Shown here in pieces: positions 6,584 to 13,002 of a stretch of DNA of 22,773 nucleotides (its first letter is position 1; each line of letters begins with the position of its first letter). Position numbers and translations under genes: made by a program. Origin of the DNA: Oscillibacter sp. (GTDB taxonomy: Bacteria; Bacillota; Clostridia; Oscillospirales; Oscillospiraceae); NCBI GenBank assembly GCA_024404295.1, contig JAKSQE010000004.1:1-22773 (forward strand), written 5' to 3'. The notes under the pieces were generated by a model that was given only the letters and a program-made list of their open reading frames with translations, was not told the DNA's origin and ran no database searches.

Positions 6584-6730
6584 TTACTTATTGGTGTTCT
6601 CGCACTTCTGGTTTGCAACGCCGCAGCTGGTCTTGCAAGCGGACTGGCAGGAAGTCTGGCACTCGCCGCAGCCACCGTTCTTAGCGCTCTCGCACAGGTT
6701 ACGGGTCTCCAGAGTCTTAATTCTTTCCAT
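6584..6730 (-). CDS. scfA: SCIFF peptide (six-cysteines-in-forty-five family), with a seventh cysteine
   Basis: A 48-residue ribosomally made precursor whose core reads GGCGECQTSCQSACKTSC (residues 19-36), the hallmark of the SCIFF family of Clostridia. The N-terminus MERIKTLETRNL is the leader read by the maturase. Six expected cysteines are at 21, 24, 28, 32, 36 and 43; an extra one is at 13. ATG at 6730 is preceded by GGAGA. The gene is easily missed because of its size, and a longer reading frame in another phase covers it. It has its own strong promoter, lies directly before scfB, and is separated from it by a hairpin. The biological role of SCIFF products is unknown. Confidence 0.95.
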   Translation of the reverse strand: MERIKTLETRNLCESAKNGGCGECQTSCQSACKTSCGVANQKCENTNK

Positions 6731-6793
6731 AATACAGATCTCCAATCTTGTAGATTAAATTCTTCGGCCACTCCACGCAAATGCACAGAATTA

Positions 6794-6823
6794 CCTTATT
6801 TTCACAAAGATTTTATCATAAGG
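6794..6823. promoter_or_regulatory. Possible operator across the scfA promoter
   Basis: Inverted repeat CCTTAT (6794-6799) and ATAAGG (6818-6823), with centres 24 bp apart, spans the -10 box and the expected transcription start. The symmetry and position fit a repressor site, but six-base arms can arise by chance. Confidence 0.3.
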
Positions 6824-6838
6824 CGCAGGCAAAGTCAA
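6810..6838 (-). promoter_or_regulatory. SigmaA promoter for scfA-scfB-decarboxylase
   Basis: TTGACT (6833-6838) and TAAAAT (6810-6815) with a 17-base spacer on the minus strand. The -35 box overlaps the TGA stop codon of prsW (6835-6837). The leader to scfA is about 73 nt. Confidence 0.88.
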
Positions 6839-7587
6839 GGAGTTTCCCCTATCGGGCCATCTTTTTCCGATTCTTTTCGCACAATGCGGAATACGCTTAA
6901 AAACATCGCAATCACAAAGACAAGAAAGACGATCATCGAAGACTGACTCCCAATCATCGCACAAGTATCATAGAAGCCGTGTAAGCTGACCGCCAGCAAA
7001 AAGCCGATCTTTCTGCTCAGACTTGCTGAGGCATTGTGCCCTTTCCTCTCCAGCCATTTGGAACGGCCATACCAAACACCCATCACCACAGCAAAGGACA
7101 TGTGTCCGGGTACAGCCAGCAGTGCACGGGGCAGTGCCACGCTCAGCCCATTTCGAAAGACGTAGAGGATATTTTCATAAGCAGCAAAACCAAGAGAAGT
7201 AAAGACCGCATATACGATGCCGTCAAACCGATAGTTGAAATTCGGATCATTCCACGTCCGATGTTTCATCAGTAGGTACTTCATTCCCTCCTCCGAAACA
7301 GCTACAACCAGAAAAGCAAACAGTGCCACGAAAGTGTGCCGATCCATGTTCTGTCCTTCCGTCAGCCGGTTCAGTAAGAACATTCCTACCCCTTCCAACT
7401 CTGCCGCCAGCAGGGCAGCAAGAACACCTCGCACGATCAGAGACAGCAGCAACTGTAGCGGTTCCTTTTCAATTCTGTCCTGACGATAAATATAGTGCAG
7501 CAAAAACCATGCAGGCAGAACTGCCGCCAACGTATAGATCCAAAGGATTCTCTGTGTAAGGTCTCCCAATATCTCCCAAAGTAACAT
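6835..7587 (-). CDS. prsW: PrsW-family intramembrane metalloprotease
   Basis: Polytopic membrane protein of 250 residues with about seven hydrophobic segments. Hallmarks of the PrsW/CPBP-like group are present: EExxK at 99-103 (SEEGMKY), FDGIVYA at 121-127, YEN at 137-139, a conserved H162 (PGHMSFAVVMG), and HGFYD with H203 and D207. In B. subtilis PrsW makes the first cut in the anti-sigma factor RsiW; other members have unknown targets. No anti-sigma or sigma gene is nearby. Instead it lies 13 bases after barstar, in the barnase operon, with GAGG ten bases before ATG. The family is clear; the substrate is unknown. The gene symbol is by family, not proven orthology. Confidence 0.88.
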   Translation of the reverse strand: MLLWEILGDLTQRILWIYTLAAVLPAWFLLHYIYRQDRIEKEPLQLLLSLIVRGVLAALLAAELEGVGMFLLNRLTEGQNMDRHTFVALFAFLVVAVSEEGMKYLLMKHRTWNDPNFNYRFDGIVYAVFTSLGFAAYENILYVFRNGLSVALPRALLAVPGHMSFAVVMGVWYGRSKWLERKGHNASASLSRKIGFLLAVSLHGFYDTCAMIGSQSSMIVFLVFVIAMFLSVFRIVRKESEKDGPIGETP

Positions 7588-7600
7588 TTATTTATCCTCT

Positions 7601-7870
7601 TTACTCTATGGATATGCGCAGTTTTTCGTTCTCCCCTGCTGCGTCTTCCAAAACCCGAAGCAAACGCCGTGCATCCTCTCCCAATGTTTTTTTCAGATCT
7701 GAAACATTGGAGATGCGCAACTCCAGTTCATCCTTATAATCCGTCAGGCAGTCATAGAGCGCATCCAGATTTCCACCGTACCAAGCGGGAAATTGTAATT
7801 CTGCCGCGATCCACTCGTGCAGTTGTTCTTTGCTGACAATGTCTGCACCATTTACGCAAAGTGTCTTCAT
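7601..7870 (-). CDS. Barstar-family ribonuclease inhibitor
   Basis: An 89-residue cytoplasmic inhibitor that plugs the active site of barnase. It has the usual length and the signature FPAWYGGNLDALYDCLTD (27-44). D36 and D40 match barstar D35 and D39, the residues that contact barnase; the position of barstar E76 is aspartate. Its start overlaps the stop of the ribonuclease gene by four bases (ATGA), with GGAG seven bases upstream, so the inhibitor is made together with the toxin and protects the producer. It is followed by prsW after 13 bases. Confidence 0.93.
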   Translation of the reverse strand: MKTLCVNGADIVSKEQLHEWIAAELQFPAWYGGNLDALYDCLTDYKDELELRISNVSDLKKTLGEDARRLLRVLEDAAGENEKLRISIE

Positions 7871-8358
7871 GATTCGTCTCCATACAACAATTCAAAGGTG
7901 AAATAATGGTCTTCCGTATAATAGATCAAGCCATCATTGGAAAACACGATTCGCTTTGCACCACGCTCCGTTGCGCCCAACGTATCTATATCACACTCCG
8001 TATAGGTTCGTCCCGTCTCCTCCGGAAGCAATCCTTCATAATTCCCGAATCGATTGCCACCAATGCACTTACCGGGTGCATACGGTTCCAGCGCGCCACC
8101 AGTCCAGCCCAGTTTTTCCGCTTCTTTTTTCGTTATGAAGTTTGCCGGAAGATGACCAAATTGATCAATATAAAGGGCAACATCTTCCTTTGAGGTGTAT
8201 GTGCCGTCCTCCAAAAGGCTTTGCGGTTCTTCCAAGATGACCGCTTCAACCGTTTCATTTTTCTCTGCCTTCTCCGGTACATCTTCTCTTGTTCCGCTGC
8301 AAGCCGCCAGCGAAATCGTCAGGAATAAGGCCAGCAGAAGTGATATCCATTTTTTCAT
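7867..8358 (-). CDS. Membrane-anchored barnase-type ribonuclease (lipoprotein)
   Basis: A 163-residue barnase homologue of the N1/T1 guanyl-ribonuclease superfamily. The N-terminus MKKWISLLLALFLTISLAAC is a lipoprotein signal with lipobox LAAC and lipidated C20. A low-complexity acidic linker (about 23-50) follows, then the ribonuclease domain (about 57-160). All catalytic residues have counterparts: K77 (barnase K27), E121 (E73), R132 (R83), R136 (R87) and H151 (H102). The segments ITKKEAEKLGW and APGKCIGG are typical. Classical barnase is freely secreted, so a lipid anchor is unusual. ATG at 8358 follows AGGAGGG by six bases. It has its own promoter 24 bases upstream and overlaps barstar. 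It is probably active outside the cell; the target is unknown. Confidence 0.92.
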   Translation of the reverse strand: MKKWISLLLALFLTISLAACSGTREDVPEKAEKNETVEAVILEEPQSLLEDGTYTSKEDVALYIDQFGHLPANFITKKEAEKLGWTGGALEPYAPGKCIGGNRFGNYEGLLPEETGRTYTECDIDTLGATERGAKRIVFSNDGLIYYTEDHYFTFELLYGDES

Positions 8359-8381
8359 GCGGATCCCTCCTTGTGCTTTCC

Positions 8382-8410
8382 AGTATACCGCATGGCAGAA
8401 AATAAGACAA
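8382..8410 (-). promoter_or_regulatory. SigmaA promoter for barnase-barstar-prsW
   Basis: TTGTCT (8405-8410) and TATACT (8382-8387) with a 17-base spacer on the minus strand. The predicted leader is only about 18 nt, holding the AGGAGGG site and little else, so regulation must act at the promoter itself. Confidence 0.82.
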
Positions 8411-8449
8411 CCTCCGTATTTTCATCCGCTCAACTCTTCCCTGCAAAAA

Positions 8450-8470
8450 GGCAGCCACATTGTGGCTGCC
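8450..8470 (-). terminator. Intrinsic terminator after aspartokinase
   Basis: Nine-pair stem GGCAGCCAC/GTGGCTGCC with a three-base loop followed by TTTTT on the minus strand, 15 bases after the aspartokinase stop. It separates the aspartate-pathway operon from the barnase operon. Confidence 0.93.
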
Positions 8471-8485
8471 TGATGAAAATTCACT

Positions 8486-9700
8486 TCAAGTTTCCGTTTC
8501 TTCGAAAAAAGCGTCATGGATTCCTCGAGCAGCTTTTGCCACATTCTCCTCATCCACAAAAACAGAAAAGCGGAGTTCTGTTGCATCAATTGCCCGAATC
8601 GGGATATTCTCTTGAAACAGAGCTTTCAAAACTACAGCCGCAGATCCGCATTTACTCAGCAAATGCAGTCCAACCGCTGAAACTTTTCCTACCTTTTCAT
8701 CTGTTATAACGGATTCGAATTGCAGTTCCGCCTGACGCTGCCTCAAGATAGCATCTACCTCCTCCGCATCTTGCTTTGAAACAAGAAAGCAGATCTCTCC
8801 GACATCCGCCTGGTCTTTCTTCCAATGAAGCGCTTCTACAGGAATTTGGCTCTGATTCATCAGAGCCGCAATTTCGGACACTGCTTGCGGTACCAAATGG
8901 GATCCCCGCATCTCTACACATGCGATATCCGTGTTCAATGCTACCCCGGCGATCAGACGTTCTTCGTCCGTCTTCTCCCGCACTTTGGTGCCTGTAACTC
9001 GCTCCATACTGGATAGAACTTCTAAATTGACCCCATATTTTTTCGCCAGTTCTACACTACGGTGATGAAGTACGTTGGCTCCCTGAGCAGCAAGCTCCAG
9101 CATTTCATCATAGGTGATTTCTTCCAATTTTCGTGCTGTTGGAACAACCCTCGGATCAGCAGTAAAAACGCCCTCCACATCCGTGTAGATCTGGCAAAGA
9201 TCTGCATGAAATGCCGCAGCCAATGCCACAGCGCTGGTATCAGAGCCTCCCCTGCCCAAGGTTGTGATGTCTCCTTTTTGATCAACGCCCTGAAAACCGG
9301 TGATCAGAACGACGTGTCGGCGTTCCAGTTCCGTACTGATTCGTTGGGAATCAATTTTTTGAATTCGTGCATCTCCGTGGACTTCATTTGTCCAGATTCC
9401 CACCTGCCAAGCCGCAAGCGAAACGCAAGGAATCTCCATTTTCTCAAGCGCCATCGCACACAATGCCACAGAAATTTGCTCTCCGGTGGCAAGCAGCATA
9501 TCCATTTCCCGTTTTGATGGCCGGTGATGGATCTCCGATGCTTTGGCAATGAGTTCATCTGTCATATCACCCTGTGCAGACAAAACAACAATTAAATCAT
9601 TTCCTGCACAGTATGTCTCTGCTATGATTTCGGCAACGCTGCGCAGCCGCTCTGCGTTACGCACACTGCTGCCGCCAAACTTCTGAACGATCAAGCTCAT
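8486..9700 (-). CDS. lysC: Aspartokinase
   Basis: Phosphorylates L-aspartate with ATP, the first step towards lysine, threonine, methionine and diaminopimelate. The 404-residue protein has the amino-acid kinase domain (about 1-250) with KFGGSS at 7-12, LATGEQIS and LGRGGSDTSAVALAAA. Two ACT domains follow (about 265-404), which bind the feedback amino acid; LHLLSKCGSAAVVLKALFQE belongs to the second. The length is that of the monofunctional Firmicutes enzyme. Its neighbours upstream are homoserine dehydrogenase and an ACT regulator, pointing to threonine/methionine flux. The 66-base gap after hom contains a perfect TATAAT, but no good -35 is seen, so an internal promoter is only possible. The symbol is by family. 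Confidence 0.96.
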   Translation of the reverse strand: MSLIVQKFGGSSVRNAERLRSVAEIIAETYCAGNDLIVVLSAQGDMTDELIAKASEIHHRPSKREMDMLLATGEQISVALCAMALEKMEIPCVSLAAWQVGIWTNEVHGDARIQKIDSQRISTELERRHVVLITGFQGVDQKGDITTLGRGGSDTSAVALAAAFHADLCQIYTDVEGVFTADPRVVPTARKLEEITYDEMLELAAQGANVLHHRSVELAKKYGVNLEVLSSMERVTGTKVREKTDEERLIAGVALNTDIACVEMRGSHLVPQAVSEIAALMNQSQIPVEALHWKKDQADVGEICFLVSKQDAEEVDAILRQRQAELQFESVITDEKVGKVSAVGLHLLSKCGSAAVVLKALFQENIPIRAIDATELRFSVFVDEENVAKAARGIHDAFFEETET

Positions 9701-9766
9701 GGTTTATCCCTCTTTGCTTCAAATTGGGTCCACCCCATTATACGCAAAGAGCTTGTCATGAGCGAA

Positions 9767-10960
9767 TCAATCCAGCACGCGCATTTGTGCCAACACAGAA
9801 AGCTTACTTGCTGCCTGTTTTGCTGTGGATTCGGTCATCGGGCCGGCAATCAGCGCAGATTCCTCCCCGTCTTTCAAAACCAGAACTTCACCAAACAGCT
9901 TTTCTGCCTCAGCTATGCTTCCGGAAATTCTGAAATAAAAACGACCGGGGATCTCTTTGGGATCAACAAATCCGTCCGTATCCTCACTCCAATCGATTTC
10001 CGGACGAGCAGGACGCTCCAGCAAACACTCCAGCACATCCGAAACACAGGCAGATGCCGTAGGCAGCTCTCCGGCACCTTTTCCGTAAAACATGACCTCG
10101 CCGGTGGCATTTCCGCGAACCACGACGGCATTAAACACATCATTCACATGGGACACAGGGTTATCTTCCCGAATGAGATGCGGTGCCACATATGCTGTAC
10201 GTTCAAACTCGCCTAAACGCAAGCAACGGCCCAACAGCTTTACATGCCAGCCATTATCTTCGGCGATCTTAATATCACGCAAATCAATTTTGGAAATGCC
10301 TTCCATCGGGACAACAGCCGGATCAAATCGACGGCCAAAAGCCAGGTCCGCCAAAATACAGATCTTTCGTCCGGCATCGTGGCCCTCCACATCCGCGGTC
10401 GGATCTGCCTCAGCGTAGCCCAAAGCCTGTGCCTGCGCCAGTGCATCGGAGAAAGGCATTCCCTCCTGCACCATCTTCGTCAGGATATAGTTGGTCGTAC
10501 CGTTCAAAATTCCATAGATCTCGTCAATACGGTTTGCGGCCAAGCGCTGCGTTAGCGGAGGCAGCACGGGGATTCCGCCACCTACGCTCGCCTCAAACAG
10601 ATAGTTCACATGATGTTCTTTTGCCAACGCCAGCAGTTCATTGCCATGTTCCGCTACCAGCTGCTTATTGGCCGTAACCACATGCTTTCCTGCCATTAAG
10701 GCACGTTTTGTATACGTGTAGGCCGCATCCACACCGCCGATGGTTTCAACCACAACACTGATCTCCTTGTCGGATTCGATGGTCTGAAAATCATCAGTCA
10801 TCAGGCTACGATAGGGACCATCCTTAAAATGGCGCACTAAGATGCTCTTTACACGCAGCGGTTCACCCAACCGTCTGCAAATCGATTCCTGATTTGTCTC
10901 GATTACTTTTGCGACACCGGTGCCTACCGTGCCGAAACCCATAATTGCAATTTGATACAT
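9767..10960 (-). CDS. hom: Homoserine dehydrogenase
   Basis: NAD(P)H-dependent reduction of aspartate semialdehyde to homoserine, the branch point to threonine and methionine. Of 397 residues, the Rossmann domain begins MYQIAIMGFGTVGTGVAKVI (1-20). TANK (96-99), GILNGTTNYIL (150-160) and YAEADPTADVEGHDAGRK (182-199) are the catalytic and substrate motifs. The C-terminal stretch after about residue 340 (GRFYFRISG...) is a shortened ACT-like domain of under 60 residues, where longer family members have a complete one. ATG at 10960, six bases after AAGGAG, is preferred to the in-frame ATG at 11020, which lies inside the upstream gene. It follows the ACT regulator by ten bases. Confidence 0.95.
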   Translation of the reverse strand: MYQIAIMGFGTVGTGVAKVIETNQESICRRLGEPLRVKSILVRHFKDGPYRSLMTDDFQTIESDKEISVVVETIGGVDAAYTYTKRALMAGKHVVTANKQLVAEHGNELLALAKEHHVNYLFEASVGGGIPVLPPLTQRLAANRIDEIYGILNGTTNYILTKMVQEGMPFSDALAQAQALGYAEADPTADVEGHDAGRKICILADLAFGRRFDPAVVPMEGISKIDLRDIKIAEDNGWHVKLLGRCLRLGEFERTAYVAPHLIREDNPVSHVNDVFNAVVVRGNATGEVMFYGKGAGELPTASACVSDVLECLLERPARPEIDWSEDTDGFVDPKEIPGRFYFRISGSIAEAEKLFGEVLVLKDGEESALIAGPMTESTAKQAASKLSVLAQMRVLD

Positions 10961-10970
10961 AAGTTTCTCC

Positions 10971-11411
10971 TTATCCTGCCAGAATTTCAAAACGTATGAC
11001 ATTTTCCAGTTCTGTAGCATCCGCTACCAAACGTTCCAACGAGTCCTCCATACTGGAAGTCTCGGCGGAAATCGTGACGGAAGCGCAACCGTTTGTGGGA
11101 ATACTCTGGTTGATGGTCAAAATATTGGCTCCCAAATTAGCAAAAACATTCAGCAAGCGGGAAAGGGTACCGGATTCATCCTTCAGCAGCGCATAAAATG
11201 TCAGGATATGTTCCGCTTTCATATCATTGAACGGTCTCACAGTGTCCTTATATTTATAAAATGCACTACGGCTAATTCCGACTAGTCTGGTCGCCTCACC
11301 TACGGTTGACGCTTCACCGGTCTGCATCATCCGTTTCGCCTCTGCCACTTTCACAAAAATTTCCGGCAAAGCATCCGCTGCGACTAAATAATATTTGATC
11401 ATTCTCGGCAT
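10971..11411 (-). CDS. ACT-domain regulator of the UPF0735/PheB type with helix-turn-helix
   Basis: A 146-residue protein with an N-terminal DNA-binding-like segment (about 34-57: STVGEATRLVGISRSAFYKY) and a C-terminal ACT domain (about 69-144: FYALLKDESGTLSRLLNVFA). This architecture defines the UPF0735 family, members of which sit beside threonine or phenylalanine genes in Firmicutes; a B. subtilis relative is reported to control threonine biosynthesis genes. Here it leads the operon and precedes hom by ten bases, so an amino-acid-sensing regulator of this operon is likely (inference). ATG at 11411 has GGAGG eight bases upstream; the longer frame from 11435 does not. Confidence 0.88.
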   Translation of the reverse strand: MPRMIKYYLVAADALPEIFVKVAEAKRMMQTGEASTVGEATRLVGISRSAFYKYKDTVRPFNDMKAEHILTFYALLKDESGTLSRLLNVFANLGANILTINQSIPTNGCASVTISAETSSMEDSLERLVADATELENVIRFEILAG

Positions 11412-11453
11412 AGCTTGTCCCTCCAATGCGGTCATTTGTCTTTTACCGGATTC

Positions 11454-11483
11454 ATTTTAGCACAGTATTTCGCTTTTTCGCAA
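11454..11483 (-). promoter_or_regulatory. SigmaA promoter for the ACT regulator-hom-lysC operon
   Basis: TTGCGA (11478-11483), an 18-base spacer ending in TGC, and TAAAAT (11454-11459) on the minus strand; the TG one base before the -10 makes it an extended -10 promoter. The leader is short (about 35 nt), leaving no room for a T-box or riboswitch. Confidence 0.75.
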
Positions 11484-11553
11484 CCAAAATTTTTGCCCTT
11501 TTGCTCTCTGCCGGCTCAAATAATTTGCCTTATTTTTTTACTTCAAAGAAAAA

Positions 11554-11579
11554 AACAAGGTACACGAATGTACCTTGTT
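11554..11579 (-). terminator. Intrinsic terminator of the ddl-to-aminopeptidase operon
   Basis: Eleven-pair stem AACAAGGTACA/TGTACCTTGTT closed by a TTCG loop and followed by TTTTT on the minus strand, about 20 bases after the aminopeptidase stop. Confidence 0.95.
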
Positions 11580-11598
11580 CTCCTGATCCAATTGACGA

Positions 11599-12990
11599 TT
11601 AGCCTTGATACACAGCCTTCATTCCGCGATAGGTCTCATAGCAATCCAGCTTTGCAACAACCTCAAAAGGTGCGTGCATGCTCAGCACGGGAACACCTGC
11701 ATCCAACGTGGCAATGTTGCGATTCGCCATATACATGGCCACCGTACCGCCACCGCCTGCATCCACTTTGCCAAGTTCTGCGATCTGCCAGGTAATATGA
11801 TTCTTCTCCAGCAGGCCACGGACATATGCTACCGTCTCAGCATTGGCATCGGATGCACCAGATTTGCCGCGAGCTCCGGTATACTTGCAAAGGCCAATGC
11901 CATAATTCAAGTAAGCAGCATTTTTCTTTTCATACACATCGCTGAAATCGGGGTCAAACGCTGCTGTAACATCAGCTGACAAGCAAAATGCCTTTTCAAA
12001 GCATGCTCGAACTGGTACCTGCTGACTTTCACACAGGTCCTCCATAAAGGTATCAAATGCGGCAGATTGCATACCAGTGACACCATCAGAACCAATCTCT
12101 TCCTTATCGGCCAAAATACACACAGCCGTCTTTTCCGGAGTCTCCTCAAGATCTAACAATGCTTTCAATGCAGCATAGGCGCACACTCGATCATCATGGC
12201 CGTAAGCACCGATCATAGAGCGATCCAGGCCAATTTCCGTGGCATTTACAGCAGGAACGACTTCAAGCTCAGCGGAGGTAAAGTCATCTTCTTTGATGCC
12301 GTATTTATCGTGCAGCAACTTCATAACCGCCAACTTTACACGGCCGCTCTCCTCTTCGTCACCGATGGGACGGCTGCCCAACAGGATGTTTAGGATCTCG
12401 CCGGAAAATGCCTGCCCCAGAGGTTTCTTGCTCTGCTCCTGACCCAGATGGGGCAGCAAATCGGTTATGACCAGCTTGGGATCACCGGCGTCTGCGCCAA
12501 TGTTCACCGGAACAGACTTGCCATCTGCCAACACCACCACACCATGAAGTTCCAGAGGAATCGTCACCCACTGATACTTACGGATTCCACCGTAGTAATG
12601 GGTCTTAAAATAAGCCAGCTCGTTTTCTTCATACAGGGGATTGGGCTTCAGGTCCAATCTGGGAGAATCAATATGCGCAGCAGCGATCTGTGCACCCTCG
12701 GACAGACTTTTTTTGCCGATATGCGCCAGCATCACGCCTTTGCCGCGGTTGCAAACATACACCTTATCGCCGCAGTTGAGTTCCATACCCCGCACATAAG
12801 GACGGAAACCTTTTTCCTCTGCCATCCGCACCGTCTCAGCAGCGCAAAGGCGCTCTGTTTTGCCGGCGTCCAAATAGGCCATATAGGCTTTGCAATATTC
12901 CTCCATGGCAGTCAGATCTGCTTCTGCAAGGCAATCATAGCCGTTTTTCTTAGAAGAAAGCAATTCTTTTTTCAGTTCCTTGATATCCAT
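11599..12990 (-). CDS. M18-family aminopeptidase
   Basis: Cytosolic dodecameric metallo-aminopeptidase of the aspartyl aminopeptidase/ApeA group, which removes N-terminal (often acidic or neutral) residues from peptides. It has 463 residues. Metal and catalytic motifs are in order: AAHIDSPRLD (104-113, H106), GHDD (264-267), ADKEEIGSDG (294-303, catalytic and metal glutamates), SADVTAAFDP and SMHAPFEV with H439. All metal ligands expected for the two-zinc or two-cobalt centre appear present. AAGGAG precedes the start by six bases. It is the last gene of the long operon, 12 bases after tsaC-coaE, and is followed by a strong terminator. Confidence 0.95.
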   Translation of the reverse strand: MDIKELKKELLSSKKNGYDCLAEADLTAMEEYCKAYMAYLDAGKTERLCAAETVRMAEEKGFRPYVRGMELNCGDKVYVCNRGKGVMLAHIGKKSLSEGAQIAAAHIDSPRLDLKPNPLYEENELAYFKTHYYGGIRKYQWVTIPLELHGVVVLADGKSVPVNIGADAGDPKLVITDLLPHLGQEQSKKPLGQAFSGEILNILLGSRPIGDEEESGRVKLAVMKLLHDKYGIKEDDFTSAELEVVPAVNATEIGLDRSMIGAYGHDDRVCAYAALKALLDLEETPEKTAVCILADKEEIGSDGVTGMQSAAFDTFMEDLCESQQVPVRACFEKAFCLSADVTAAFDPDFSDVYEKKNAAYLNYGIGLCKYTGARGKSGASDANAETVAYVRGLLEKNHITWQIAELGKVDAGGGGTVAMYMANRNIATLDAGVPVLSMHAPFEVVAKLDCYETYRGMKAVYQG

Positions 12991-13002
12991 AAATTCTCCT
13001 TC

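Noticed and set aside
6571..6786. 71-codon minus-strand frame over scfA
   Set aside because: Out of phase with the SCIFF peptide, which has its own ribosome binding site and a hallmark cysteine core.
7601..8358. Cytoplasmic type II toxin-antitoxin pair
   Set aside because: The ribonuclease has a lipoprotein signal, so it is exported; the pair fits secreted toxin plus immunity better.
11412..11553. T-box or riboswitch before the ACT regulator-hom operon
   Set aside because: The promoter leaves a leader of only about 35 nt, too short for such elements.
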